DNA from: Micromonospora cathayae
GTDB taxonomy: Bacteria > Actinomycetota > Actinomycetes > Mycobacteriales > Micromonosporaceae
Direction of reading: 5' to 3'
DNA: 64,000 nucleotides
Assembly (NCBI RefSeq): GCF_028993575.1
Contig: NZ_CP118615.1
Location: 186,001 to 250,000 of the forward strand
Under the pieces are notes generated by a model that was given only the letters and a program-made list of their open reading frames with translations, had not been told where the DNA came from and did not search any database. Below, piece after piece: positions 8,937 to 16,915 of the stretch. Each line of letters begins with the position of its first letter. The first letter of the stretch is position 1. The position numbers were made by a program, and so were the translations under genes.

Positions 8937-9356
8937 ATGCGTACGAATGTGGCTCACGCGCTTGATTCCTGCGCCATCGAGGTCGCGATCGAGGTGGTGG
9001 GCGGCCGGTGGAAGTTGGCGATCCTGTCGCAACTGTTCACCGGGACGAAAAGGTTCGGTGAACTCCGACGGGCGCTGCCGGGCGTGACCCAGCGGATGCT
9101 CACCCGACAACTGCGCGAATTGGAGGCCGACGGCCTGGTCACCCGGACCATCTACCGGGAGATCCCGCCGAAGGTCGAGTACTCACTGACCGAGATCGGC
9201 CGCAGCCTGGAACAGACCGCGAAACTGCTGGACGAGTGGGGTAACTGGTACCGCACGGTGATCCGGGAAACGGCACCGACGCCGCCCGGGACGGACGGGC
9301 CGGACGCCGGGCGGCCGGACGAGCTGACGGTGCCGGTGCCCGGGTCCGCACCGTGA
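8937..9356 (+). CDS. HxlR-family transcriptional regulator
   Basis: A 139-residue winged-helix regulator. It shows the HxlR signature CAIEVAIEVVGGRWKLAIL, KRFGELRRALPGVTQRMLTRQLRELEADGLV (recognition helix) and YSLTEIGRSL. A single Cys at residue 12, at the position used for redox sensing in YodB/HypR-type members, is present. A GGGAGG ribosome site precedes the ATG by 10 bases. It probably controls the divergent DHA2 exporter. The C-terminal tail after residue 110 is Pro/Gly-rich and probably disordered. Confidence 0.88.
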   Translation: MRTNVAHALDSCAIEVAIEVVGGRWKLAILSQLFTGTKRFGELRRALPGVTQRMLTRQLRELEADGLVTRTIYREIPPKVEYSLTEIGRSLEQTAKLLDEWGNWYRTVIRETAPTPPGTDGPDAGRPDELTVPVPGSAP

Positions 9357-9428
9357 GCCCCCGCTGGTGGTCGCCCACCGGCGCCCGGTGACCGGCGCGG
9401 GCGACCGTCCCCGGGCACGCCGGAACGA

Positions 9429-9468
9429 CCGCCGCGGGCCCCGCGCGGGGCGGGGGGGCACGCGGCGG
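9429..9468. terminator. Convergent hairpin terminator
   Basis: An outer 8-bp stem CCGCCGCG/CGCGGCGG (9429-9436 with 9461-9468) encloses an alternative 14-bp palindrome at 9438-9451. It sits between the convergent HxlR and CTP synthase genes and probably ends transcription from both sides. Confidence 0.6.
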
Positions 9469-9489
9469 CCGTCAGCCGACCCGGGCGGC

Positions 9490-11190
9490 CTAGGCGACCT
9501 GCCCGTCGTGCACGAGCCGGGCCGCGCTGCCGGCGACGTGCCCCGGCGACGACAGGGCGGACACCAGCCCCGCACGGTCGCAGGCGGCCCGGACGAAGGC
9601 GAGGAATAGCGGGTGGGGCCGGGTCGGCCGGGACTTGAACTCCGGGTGTCCCTGGGTACCGACGAAGAACGGGTGCACGTCCGACGGCAGTTCGACGAAC
9701 TCGACGAGTTCGCCGTCCGGCGACGTGCCCGAGATCCGCAGCCCCGAGTCCTCCAGGACCGCCCGGTACTTGTTGTTGACCTCGTACCGGTGGCGGTGCC
9801 GCTCCGAGACGACGAGCCCGCCGTACGCGGCGGCGGTGACGGATCCGGGCCGCAGCCGGGCCGGGTACGCGCCGAGCCGCATGGTGCCGCCCAGGCCCCG
9901 CCGGCCCGCCACCACGTCGTGCTGGGCGGCCATGGTGTGCACCACCGGGTGCGGGCTGTGCGGATCTACCTCGGCGGAGTTGGCGTCCGCCAGCCCGGCC
10001 AGCGACCGGGCGGCCTCGATCACCATGCACTGGAGGCCCAGACAGAGACCCAGGACCGGGATCCGGTGGATCCGGCCGTGACCGATCGCCCGCACCTTCC
10101 CCCCGATGCCACGGATCCCGAACCCGCCGGGGACCAGGATCCCGTGCACGCCCGCCAGGGACCGGTCCGCCCCGTCCGGGGTCCGGCAGTCGTCGGCGTC
10201 CAGCCGTCGCACGTCGACCGACACCCCGTGCGCGAAACCGGCGGCCCGCAACGCCTCGGTGACCGAGAGGTAGGTGTCCGGGGACTCGACGTACTTGCCC
10301 ACCAGGGCCACCTCGACGGTGCGGTCGGCCGCGCCGGGCCGACCGGTCAGCCGCTCCCAGGCCCGCAGGTCGGGTTCGGCGGTACGCAGTCCGAGGCGGC
10401 GGGTGACGAAGGTGTCGAGCCCGTTGGTGTGCATGAGCCGGGGCAGGTCGTAGATGGAGGGCGCGTCGGGTGCGGACACCACCCCGTCGACCGGTACGTC
10501 ACAGGTGAACGCGATCTTCCGGGCCAGGCTCTCCGGCAGGGCACGGGCGGACCGGCAGACCAGCACGTCCGGTTGGATGCCGAGGTTGCGCAGGGCCGCC
10601 ACCGAGTGCTGGGTGGGTTTGGTCTTCAGTTCGCCCGACGGCGAAATGTACGGCACCAGTGACACGTGGACGAAGACGCAGTTCTCCTGGCCGACCTCAC
10701 GGCGGATCTGTCGGGCGGCCTCGATGAACGGCAACGACTCGACGTCGCCCACGGTTCCGCCGATCTCGACGATCCGCACCTCGTCGCCGGTGTTCGTCAC
10801 CCGGGTACGGATCTCGTCGGTGATGTGCGGAATGACCTGGACGGTGTCGCCCAGATAGCGGCCCCGTCGTTCCCGGTCGATGACCGAGGAGTAGATCTGT
10901 CCCGAGGTGACGTTCGCGGTGCGATCCAGTTCGACGTCGAGGAACCGTTCGTAGTGGCCGATGTCCAGATCGGTCTCGGCGCCGTCCTCGGTGACGAAAA
11001 CCTCACCGTGCTGGTACGGGTTCATGGTGCCCGAGTCGACGTTCAGATACGGGTCGAGCTTCTGCATCCCCACCTTCACGCCTCTGGCGGTCAGCAGACA
11101 GCCCAGACTGCTCGCCGTGAGGCCCTTGCCCAGGGAGGAGGCCACCCCCCCGGTCACGAATACGTACTTGGTCGCGGTTCCTGGCGGCAT
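9490..11190 (-). CDS. pyrG: CTP synthase, last gene of the cytosine-nucleotide operon
   Basis: A 566-residue enzyme that aminates UTP to CTP using glutamine and ATP. The synthetase domain (about residues 1-270) shows the P-loop [26 protein letters not shown] and [15 protein letters not shown]. The glutaminase domain (about 285-550) shows the oxyanion loop PGGFGIRG, the nucleophile in GLCLGLQ and the HPEFKSRP catalytic pair, so both activities look intact. The ATG at 11190 is chosen because GGGAGG lies just upstream and the protein then starts like family members; the longer open frame adds an Arg/Pro-rich leader. It is separated from the kinase-reductase gene by 125 bp containing a nested hairpin. 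Its place in a secondary-metabolism-like operon suggests an extra, pathway-dedicated copy, but a housekeeping role cannot be excluded from this window. Confidence 0.92.
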   Translation of the reverse strand: MPPGTATKYVFVTGGVASSLGKGLTASSLGCLLTARGVKVGMQKLDPYLNVDSGTMNPYQHGEVFVTEDGAETDLDIGHYERFLDVELDRTANVTSGQIYSSVIDRERRGRYLGDTVQVIPHITDEIRTRVTNTGDEVRIVEIGGTVGDVESLPFIEAARQIRREVGQENCVFVHVSLVPYISPSGELKTKPTQHSVAALRNLGIQPDVLVCRSARALPESLARKIAFTCDVPVDGVVSAPDAPSIYDLPRLMHTNGLDTFVTRRLGLRTAEPDLRAWERLTGRPGAADRTVEVALVGKYVESPDTYLSVTEALRAAGFAHGVSVDVRRLDADDCRTPDGADRSLAGVHGILVPGGFGIRGIGGKVRAIGHGRIHRIPVLGLCLGLQCMVIEAARSLAGLADANSAEVDPHSPHPVVHTMAAQHDVVAGRRGLGGTMRLGAYPARLRPGSVTAAAYGGLVVSERHRHRYEVNNKYRAVLEDSGLRISGTSPDGELVEFVELPSDVHPFFVGTQGHPEFKSRPTRPHPLFLAFVRAACDRAGLVSALSSPGHVAGSAARLVHDGQVA

Positions 11191-11234
11191 CGGAGCCTCC
11201 CGGGGTGTCGAGCCTCTGCCGACCGCCCGACGCG

Positions 11235-11301
11235 GCCGTGGCCGACGAGGGGCCGGTGGTCGCCGGTCGGCGGACCACCGACCCCGATCACCGGCCACGG
11301 C
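11235..11301 (-). promoter_or_regulatory. Nested hairpin upstream of pyrG, candidate attenuator
   Basis: A 10-bp stem (11235-11244 with 11292-11301, GCCGTGGCCG/CGGCCACGGC) encloses an 8-bp stem (11254-11261 with 11273-11280, CGGTGGTC/GACCACCG). The segment 11251-11258 (GGCCGGTG) can alternatively pair with 11289-11296 (CACCGGCC), so two mutually exclusive folds exist. It lies 45 bases before the pyrG start in the longest gap of an otherwise tight operon. It may be a terminator, an attenuator or an RNA-processing site; no CTP-sensing motif was recognised. Confidence 0.4.
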
Positions 11302-11315
11302 GGCGGATCGTCGGT

Positions 11316-12599
11316 TCAGAGGACGGTGGTGGCGGTGGTGTAGCTGCCGGCGTGGTAGATCAGCGGCAGGTGCAGACGCCGGATCCGGGCCTCGACCGCC
11401 CGCGCGACCACCAGGTGGTGGTCACCGGCCTCGAACCTCGACTCCGGTACGGCCCGCAGGTAGGCCGGGACCCCGTCGAGGACCGGCTCCCCACTGGGCA
11501 GCCGCGACCACGACGTGGGCGCGGCGAAGCGGTCGACGTGACTCGTCGCGAAGCGACGGGCGATCTCGTGCTGGTCGGCCGAGAGGAAGTTGACCACCAC
11601 GCTCGTCGCCGCGCTGACGGTCTCCCAGGACGAGGCGGACGTCGACAGCGCGAAGGCCACCAACGGTGGGTGCAGCGAAACGGAACTCAGCGACGTGGCG
11701 GTGAAACCGACCGGCCCGGACCCCGCGTCCGCGGTGATCACCACCACCCCGGCCGCGTGGCCCCGGAACAGCGACCGGAAGGTGGCCGGGCTGGTGATCG
11801 TCTCCTGCGGTCCGTCGTCCGGCGTACCGTCCGGACCGACGGGCGGGTGGGCGGCCAGCCGGAGCATGCCCCGCTCGTCGGCCAGGGACACCAGCCGGTC
11901 GACGACCTCCGCCGGGGTCATGCTGGTGGTGTCCACCTCGACCGCGTCCGGTGCCTTCGCCAGCGGACTGACGGCGCGGTTGCGGTCCCGGGTGTCCCGG
12001 CGCAGCAGTGCCTGGCGGACGGCCATGATCCCGTTCCAGGTGGTCACCCCCTCCTGCCGCGACCGGCGCAGGGCACGCTCGTCGTCGGACGCGGTCAGGA
12101 AGACCTTCAGCCCGGCTTCGGGGGCGACGACGGTGCCGATGTCCCGGCCCTCCACCACGATCCCCCCGCGACTGGCGACCAGGCGGGCGATGACGTTCCG
12201 CTGGATCTGGTGCACCGCCTCCCGGACGATCGGGTGACTCGCCACCGACGGAACGGCTTCCGACACCTGCCGGGAGCGCAGTTGGGCCTCGACCCGCTCG
12301 CCGTCCACCGTCACCTGCTGGCCGAGCGACGGGTCGACGCTGATGTCGATGTCGAGCCGACCGGCCAGGTCGGCGACCTGGCCCCCCTCCGGGCTGAGGC
12401 CGTCCCGCAGCACCGCCCAGGCCACCGCCCGGTAGATGGCTCCGGTGTCCAGGTAGGCCGCCCCCGACAGCAGCGCCAACCCGCGCGCGGTGGTGGACTT
12501 GCCGGCCGCCGCCGGTCCGTCGATCGCCACCACGCCGCGCAACGCGCCCCGCGATTCGCCCTCGGAGTGGGCCGCCGACACGATCTGCGAGCTGGTCAT
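11316..12599 (-). CDS. Cytidylate kinase fused to a flavin reductase domain
   Basis: A 427-residue two-domain protein. Residues 22-245 are a complete cytidylate kinase: P-loop GPAAAGKS (28-35), DTGAIYRA (51-58), [13 protein letters not shown] (148-160), [13 protein letters not shown] (201-213) and DAVEVDTT (218-225), so CMP/dCMP phosphorylation should be intact. After a linker (246-269), residues 270-427 are an FMN-binding split-barrel flavin reductase of the RutF/HpaC type, with [16 protein letters not shown] (298-313) and [15 protein letters not shown]. Such reductases supply FMNH2 to two-component monooxygenases, one of which is encoded two genes upstream. The ATG at 12599 overlaps the stop of the FMN reductase gene (ATGA). 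I know of no characterised protein with this architecture. Confidence 0.85.
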   Translation of the reverse strand: MTSSQIVSAAHSEGESRGALRGVVAIDGPAAAGKSTTARGLALLSGAAYLDTGAIYRAVAWAVLRDGLSPEGGQVADLAGRLDIDISVDPSLGQQVTVDGERVEAQLRSRQVSEAVPSVASHPIVREAVHQIQRNVIARLVASRGGIVVEGRDIGTVVAPEAGLKVFLTASDDERALRRSRQEGVTTWNGIMAVRQALLRRDTRDRNRAVSPLAKAPDAVEVDTTSMTPAEVVDRLVSLADERGMLRLAAHPPVGPDGTPDDGPQETITSPATFRSLFRGHAAGVVVITADAGSGPVGFTATSLSSVSLHPPLVAFALSTSASSWETVSAATSVVVNFLSADQHEIARRFATSHVDRFAAPTSWSRLPSGEPVLDGVPAYLRAVPESRFEAGDHHLVVARAVEARIRRLHLPLIYHAGSYTTATTVL

Positions 12600-13153
12600 A
12601 CGGCCGTCGCCTCCGCCGGCTGGCGCAGCGCGGCGACCGTGGCGGCCACCACCGGCGCGTACCGACCGGCCCACTCCCGGGCCAGCTCCGGTACCGCGCC
12701 CAGCTCGGCCTCCTCGACCAGCAGCGAGGGGACCGGCAGGCTCGCGCCCAGCTCGGCGAGAACCGGACGGAGGTGCAGGTCGGCCACGAGCTTGTGGGCG
12801 AGGGACGCCGACACGCTCACCGGGACGGCCACGACCCGGGCCAGGCCACCCGGCGGGAGCTGGTCGAGGAAGAGCTTGAGCAGCCCGGTGAAGCTCGACT
12901 TGTAGACCGGCGTCGCGACGATCACGACCTCGACGTCGGCCGGGATCGCGTACCGGTCCCGGTGGCCGCCGGACGCGTCCACCAGTTCCGACGCGTGCTC
13001 GGCCAGGTCGATGACGTGGGTGGTGGCGTCGTGCCGGCCGGTCTGCGACACGAGCGCCCGGGCGAGTTCCTCCGCCACCGCGCGGGTACGGGACCCGGGG
13101 CGGGGATTACCGATCACCAGTGTCGTCCGCGAGATGGTGCCGTGGTGTCCCAT
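12596..13153 (-). CDS. NAD(P)H-dependent FMN reductase, flavodoxin fold (SsuE-like)
   Basis: A 185-residue flavoprotein of the NADPH-dependent FMN reductase family. It has the N-terminal phosphate-binding loop GNPRPGSRT after a beta strand (LVIGNPRPGS), and the isoalloxazine-contacting segment ATPVYKSSFTGLLKLFLDQLP that is typical of SsuE/MsuE enzymes. Those enzymes supply reduced FMN to flavin-dependent monooxygenases such as SsuD. A GGAGACCGAAGG sequence precedes the ATG. It starts 27 bp after the stop of the monooxygenase gene and overlaps the next gene by 4 bp. Together with the reductase domain of the downstream fusion, this operon encodes two unrelated flavin reductases. Confidence 0.85.
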   Translation of the reverse strand: MGHHGTISRTTLVIGNPRPGSRTRAVAEELARALVSQTGRHDATTHVIDLAEHASELVDASGGHRDRYAIPADVEVVIVATPVYKSSFTGLLKLFLDQLPPGGLARVVAVPVSVSASLAHKLVADLHLRPVLAELGASLPVPSLLVEEAELGAVPELAREWAGRYAPVVAATVAALRQPAEATAV

Positions 13154-13180
13154 CCTTCGGTCTCCTACCTCTGGACTCCG

Positions 13181-14491
13181 TCAGAACTCGGTGAGGGTCT
13201 GCCGGAGGGTCGGTTTCGTGTACGCGGAGCGGGTGAGGCCGCGTCGTTGCAGGGCGGGCACGAGGCCGTCGGCGATGTCGATCGCGAAGCGGCGGTTCAT
13301 CCGCAGCGACGGCGTCGTGATCACGAAGCCGTCGCCGCCGACCTCCTCCATCGCCTCGCCCATCCGCTCCGCCACCTGGTCGGGGGTGCCGATGAGTTCC
13401 AGCGAGGACACCAGGCCGCCGGCGCTGTCCATCACGAGCTGGCGGAGCGTCTTGCCGCTGCCCCACTGCTGGAACATGTCCAGCGACCCCTGTTCGCCGT
13501 TGGTGGTCAGCCGTTCCGGCAGCGGTTCGTCGAGGTCGAACCGGGCGAAGTCGATCTCGGTGATCGACGACGTCTGGATCAGCAGGTCCCTGATGAACTG
13601 CGGCGACGAGACCATCCGCTGGTGGCGTCCGATCGCCTCGCGTTCGGTCTCACCGAGCGTCGGGGTGACGCAGAACAGCACCTTGATCTCGTCCGGATCG
13701 CGGCCGGCCGCGACGGCGTGCGCCCGTACGTCGTCCCGGAACCGTCGCATCCCCTCCACCCCGTTGGCGATCGCGATGATCGCGTCCGCGTTGCGGGCGG
13801 CGAACCGGCGACCGCGCGGTGACGCACCGGCCTGGACGAACGCGGGACGGTGCTGGGGCGAGGGCACGGTGTTCAGCGGCCCCCGGCACTGGTAGTACTT
13901 CCCGACGAAGTTGATCGGCCGTACCTTGCTGGCGTCGACGTAGACACCGTTCTCCCGGTCCAGCACGACGGCGTCCTCGTCCCAGGAACCGAAGAGTTCC
14001 CGGACCAGGTCGACGTACTCGTCGGCCATCTCGTACCGGACGTCCCGGGGCGGCAGCGACTCGAGCCCGAAGTTGCGGGCCGCGAGGTCCTCCGCGCTGG
14101 TCACGATGTTCCAGCCGAACCGCCCCTCGAGCAGGCTGTCCATGGTGGAGGCGAGCCGGGCGGTCATGAACGGCGGGTACGCCATGGTCGACAGGGTGGC
14201 GACGATGCCCAGGTGGGAGGTGGCCAGGCCCATCGCCGCGGCCAGCGGCACCGGGTCGTGCTTGGGCGCGATCGTCCCCTGCCGCAGGGCGGCCTCCGAC
14301 GAGCCGCCGTACGTCTCGGGGACCATGAGCTTGTCCTCGATGATGACGAAGTCGAAGCAGGCCCGTTCGAAGGCGCGGGCCACCTCCACGTGGAAGCGAC
14401 CGTTCCACGGCGACCCGCCGTTGCCGAACGGCCCCTGCCAGTCGTCGGGGGTGAAGTTGAAGATCGACGCGAGGTGAAACTTGGTCGGCAC
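13181..14491 (-). CDS. Flavin-dependent monooxygenase, NtaA/SnaA/DszA class (luciferase-like)
   Basis: A 436-residue luciferase-like monooxygenase. The start of the protein (PTKFHLASIFNFT...WNGRFHVEVARAFERACFDFVIIEDK), the segment GRFGWNIVTSA, and FVQAGASPRGRRFAARNADAI are characteristic of the NtaA/SnaA/DszA group, which uses FMNH2 and O2. Members of this broader class include DszA and RutA, which cleave C-S or amide C-N bonds, the latter in uracil. The GTG start is supported by AAAGGAG 6 bases upstream. FMNH2 would come from the SsuE-like reductase and the kinase-fused reductase downstream. The substrate is not known; a pyrimidine or pyrimidine-derived ring is the best inference from the neighbours. 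Confidence 0.88.
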   Translation of the reverse strand: MPTKFHLASIFNFTPDDWQGPFGNGGSPWNGRFHVEVARAFERACFDFVIIEDKLMVPETYGGSSEAALRQGTIAPKHDPVPLAAAMGLATSHLGIVATLSTMAYPPFMTARLASTMDSLLEGRFGWNIVTSAEDLAARNFGLESLPPRDVRYEMADEYVDLVRELFGSWDEDAVVLDRENGVYVDASKVRPINFVGKYYQCRGPLNTVPSPQHRPAFVQAGASPRGRRFAARNADAIIAIANGVEGMRRFRDDVRAHAVAAGRDPDEIKVLFCVTPTLGETEREAIGRHQRMVSSPQFIRDLLIQTSSITEIDFARFDLDEPLPERLTTNGEQGSLDMFQQWGSGKTLRQLVMDSAGGLVSSLELIGTPDQVAERMGEAMEEVGGDGFVITTPSLRMNRRFAIDIADGLVPALQRRGLTRSAYTKPTLRQTLTEF

Positions 14492-14529
14492 TACTGGTCT
14501 CCTTTGCGGGACTCGGTGTCAGGTCCTCG

Positions 14530-15462
14530 TCACGGCGTCGCGGCGGGCAGCTTCGGAACGGCCCGCAGGTCCGCGCCGCCACCCGATTCCGCACCGCCAT
14601 CCGGTTCTGTGGCGGTGGGCGACTCCGCAGCACCACCCGGTTCCGCGGCGGCTGCCGGCTCCGCGGCGGCGGGCCGACGCATCCCCGGCCCCTGGCGCAC
14701 CAGCGCCGTCGCGCCCGAGATGACGTGCCAGAAGAGCCGCTCGCCCAGCTCCTGACTGGCGCCGACGGTGGAGGAGAGCACACCCTGGTTCGTGGTGACC
14801 GTCGGATCGGCGGGATGCAGGTAGATCCCGGCGAGCGGTGGGTTGTGGTGTTCCGGTCGCTCCGGGGAGACGAGGTCGGGCCGGAGGAACAGCATGAGAC
14901 TGGTTTCGGTGACCCCGGCGTGCTCGGCGTGCCAGCCGGGGAACCCGGCCACCTCCTCGTTCAGCCACGCGTCCGTCACCAGACTCCACCAGCTGAACGC
15001 GATGGCCTCCCGGCCGTCGAGCAGACCCCGCTGGCGGACGTCGTCGACGGCCTCGAAGATCAGCGCCTCGTTCTCGAAGTGGCCGTTGAGCAGGATCAGC
15101 CGGTGGAACGGTAGGTGACACAGCGATTCCAGCGTCTCCGTCAGGTACCGGATGAGCGTGTCGCCGCGCAGGTGGAGGGTGCCGGGGAAGGCCGGCCCTC
15201 CCCCGCTCTGCGGCAACGACCGGGCCCCGATCGGCTGCACCGGCAGGCGGTACCCGTCGAGTTCGAAGGCGAGCTGCTGGGCCAACGCCTCCGGGATGAC
15301 GGTGTCCACCGCCAGGGGCAGGTGGGGGCCGTGCTGCTCGATGCTGCCGAGCGGCCAGATCAGGGTCCCGCCGCGCACGGCCTCCGCCACGGTGGCACTG
15401 CTGAGTTCGGCGAGGTTGCGGGACCACGGTGAACGGATCTTCATCTCGGCCCGGCCCCTCAT
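14530..15462 (-). CDS. Creatininase-family cyclic amidohydrolase
   Basis: A 310-residue metal-dependent amidohydrolase. The residues expected to bind the two metals are all present: E42 and H44 in GSIEQHGPHLPL, D53 in AVDT, H128 and E130 in NGHFENE. From memory these have the same spacing as E34, H36, D45, H120 and E122 of Pseudomonas creatininase. The segments SGGGPAFPGTLHL and PGWHAEHAGVTETSLML also closely match true creatininases, including the tryptophan before the EH pair. The reaction would be hydrolysis of a five-membered or similar cyclic amide. The ATG at 15462 overlaps the upstream stop (ATGA); an ATG at 15444 has a GAGGGG upstream and is an alternative. The last 45 residues form an Ala/Glu/Pro/Gly-rich tail not needed for catalysis. 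Confidence 0.85.
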   Translation of the reverse strand: MRGRAEMKIRSPWSRNLAELSSATVAEAVRGGTLIWPLGSIEQHGPHLPLAVDTVIPEALAQQLAFELDGYRLPVQPIGARSLPQSGGGPAFPGTLHLRGDTLIRYLTETLESLCHLPFHRLILLNGHFENEALIFEAVDDVRQRGLLDGREAIAFSWWSLVTDAWLNEEVAGFPGWHAEHAGVTETSLMLFLRPDLVSPERPEHHNPPLAGIYLHPADPTVTTNQGVLSSTVGASQELGERLFWHVISGATALVRQGPGMRRPAAAEPAAAAEPGGAAESPTATEPDGGAESGGGADLRAVPKLPAATP

Positions 15463-16376
15463 CCCGCCACGGCGGCGTGGTCGGGCGTCACCGCTGCCGC
15501 GGGTGCCGAGGCGACCTCGTCGAGGATGCGCCGCAGGGTGTCGAACATGTTGGTGTGCAGGGCGGTGTAGACCTGCGCGACGGACGCCCCGACCCGCAGG
15601 TAGTCGTGCACGTCGGCACCGGAGGTGACGCCCCCGGAGGCGAGGATCGGCACGTCGAAGCCGCGCCGACGCAGCCGGACGATCGCCGCCAGCACCAACG
15701 GCTTGATGCCGGGACCGGAGTAGCCGTAGACCCCGCCCAGGGCCAACTGCCCGTCGTCGGCGATCGCCGCGCCCGGGATCGTGTCACTGATCGTGATCGC
15801 GTCGGTGCCGCCCTCGATCGCGGCGGTGACCCGGTCCGGCAGGCCCTCGCCGATGCCCAGCTTGACCGCGATCGGCGCGGTGACCCGCTGCCGCACCGCG
15901 CGGGTGTAGGCGAGGACCCGTTCCGGGGTGTCCTGGAGATCGCCCTCCTCCTCGTTGAGACAGGAGATGCCGAGTTCGAGCGCGGGGGCACCGGCGAGCA
16001 CCACCGCCTCCGCGAGACTGCCCAGTTCCTCGGGGCTGTCCGCGTGGATGGAGGCGATCACCGGCGACCGGTCGTCGGCGAGGGACCGCAGCAGCCGCAG
16101 CCACCAGCTGACCGGACGCTTGGAGTAGGTGGTGCTGTTGAGCATGCCGGTCGGGATCCGTACGATCCGTTCGTCCAAAGTGGTCGGCGGGTTGGGATGA
16201 ATGGTCTTGGTGACCACCGCTCCCGCCCCGGCCGCCAGCAGCTTCCGAATGTTGCGCTCCTGGTCGGTGAGCAGACCGGAACCGATCACCAGGGGATTCG
16301 CGAGTCGGAGACCGAGCACCTGTACGTCATTCATTTCGGATCCAATGCCGAAGCGGTCGGAGTGGACATGGCTCAC
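15459..16376 (-). CDS. Dihydroorotate dehydrogenase-like FMN oxidoreductase
   Basis: A 305-residue TIM-barrel flavoprotein related to class 1 dihydroorotate dehydrogenase and PreA. The FMN-binding parts are conserved: K57 in VVTKTIH, VKLGIGEG, and ILASGGVTSGADVHDYLRVGASVAQVYTAL at the C-terminus. The substrate region differs from the family: class 1 enzymes have NxSCPN around the catalytic Cys, whereas this protein reads GISCLN (C139, N141), and the NSMGLPN-type loop is replaced by NSTTYSK (80-86). The Cys base is therefore kept but the orotate contacts are not, so another dihydro-ring or enamide substrate is likely. The GTG start overlaps the CMP hydrolase stop (GTGA); an ATG at 16334 is an alternative. 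Confidence 0.85.
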   Translation of the reverse strand: MSHVHSDRFGIGSEMNDVQVLGLRLANPLVIGSGLLTDQERNIRKLLAAGAGAVVTKTIHPNPPTTLDERIVRIPTGMLNSTTYSKRPVSWWLRLLRSLADDRSPVIASIHADSPEELGSLAEAVVLAGAPALELGISCLNEEEGDLQDTPERVLAYTRAVRQRVTAPIAVKLGIGEGLPDRVTAAIEGGTDAITISDTIPGAAIADDGQLALGGVYGYSGPGIKPLVLAAIVRLRRRGFDVPILASGGVTSGADVHDYLRVGASVAQVYTALHTNMFDTLRRILDEVASAPAAAVTPDHAAVAG

Positions 16377-16915
16377 GAGATCGCGCTGGCGAGAATTGCT
16401 TCCCGCTGCCGCCCGGTGGCGGACAGGATCCCGTTGATGAGGAACTCCGGCTCCTTCAGGACGAGCTCCAGGTCGAGGACGGTCACCGATCCCACCATGT
16501 GCAGACCCTTGAGAAGGTGACTGGCGGAGTTGTTGATCGGAAGCGACGTGACCAGGACGATCGGGCGACCGAGAGCGGTGGCCCAGCCCAGTTCGATATG
16601 CGTCCCGTCGGTCCGCAGCAGCGTACCGTCCTCACCCACGGGGAGGAAAGGGACGAACACGTCGCACTTCTTCATCCAACGGAAGTCCCGCAGGGAGACC
16701 TGCTCCGGGGTGAAGGCGGCCGTCTTGTCGCCGAACTCTTCCACCACGTGGGCGGAGAAAACGTTCCCGCCGTTCGCCCGTATCTGACCGATGGCCGTCG
16801 AGATGGACTCCTGGAGGCTGGGCAGGAAGCCAACCGGACGAATGGCGTGCTGGATGGGGCCACCAACGAATACGTCGAGGCCACCCAGGTACTGTTCGGG
16901 TTTCTCGCCCACCAC
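16373..16915 (-). CDS. MilB/BlsM-like CMP N-glycosidase (nucleoside 2-deoxyribosyltransferase fold)
   Basis: A 180-residue protein with the nucleoside 2-deoxyribosyltransferase fold. It shows DVFVGGPIQ (14-22), NVFSAHVVEEFG (51-62), KKCDVFVPFLP (82-92) and THIELGWATALGRPIVLV (105-122), in which E108 would be the catalytic glutamate. These blocks follow the order and spacing I recall for MilB (mildiomycin) and BlsM (blasticidin S), which hydrolyse CMP to free cytosine and ribose 5-phosphate. The start codon is GTG, preceded by GGAAAGGATCA; a second GTG follows directly. It is the first gene of the operon, 452 bp downstream of the LmbU-family gene. Hydrolysis of CMP is the best prediction; hydroxymethyl-CMP or another nucleotide is possible. 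Confidence 0.75.
   Translation of the reverse strand: MVGEKPEQYLGGLDVFVGGPIQHAIRPVGFLPSLQESISTAIGQIRANGGNVFSAHVVEEFGDKTAAFTPEQVSLRDFRWMKKCDVFVPFLPVGEDGTLLRTDGTHIELGWATALGRPIVLVTSLPINNSASHLLKGLHMVGSVTVLDLELVLKEPEFLINGILSATGRQREAILASAIS

Noticed and set aside
11191..11298. N-terminal extension of CTP synthase
   Set aside because: Arg/Pro-rich leader without homology; the ATG at 11190 has the ribosome site and a normal N-terminus.
9490..12599. The pyrG and cmk pair as ordinary housekeeping synteny
   Set aside because: Actinobacteria often have pyrG and cmk in the same broad region, but with xerD, scpA, scpB and der between or after them. None of these is here, and the kinase is fused to a reductase.
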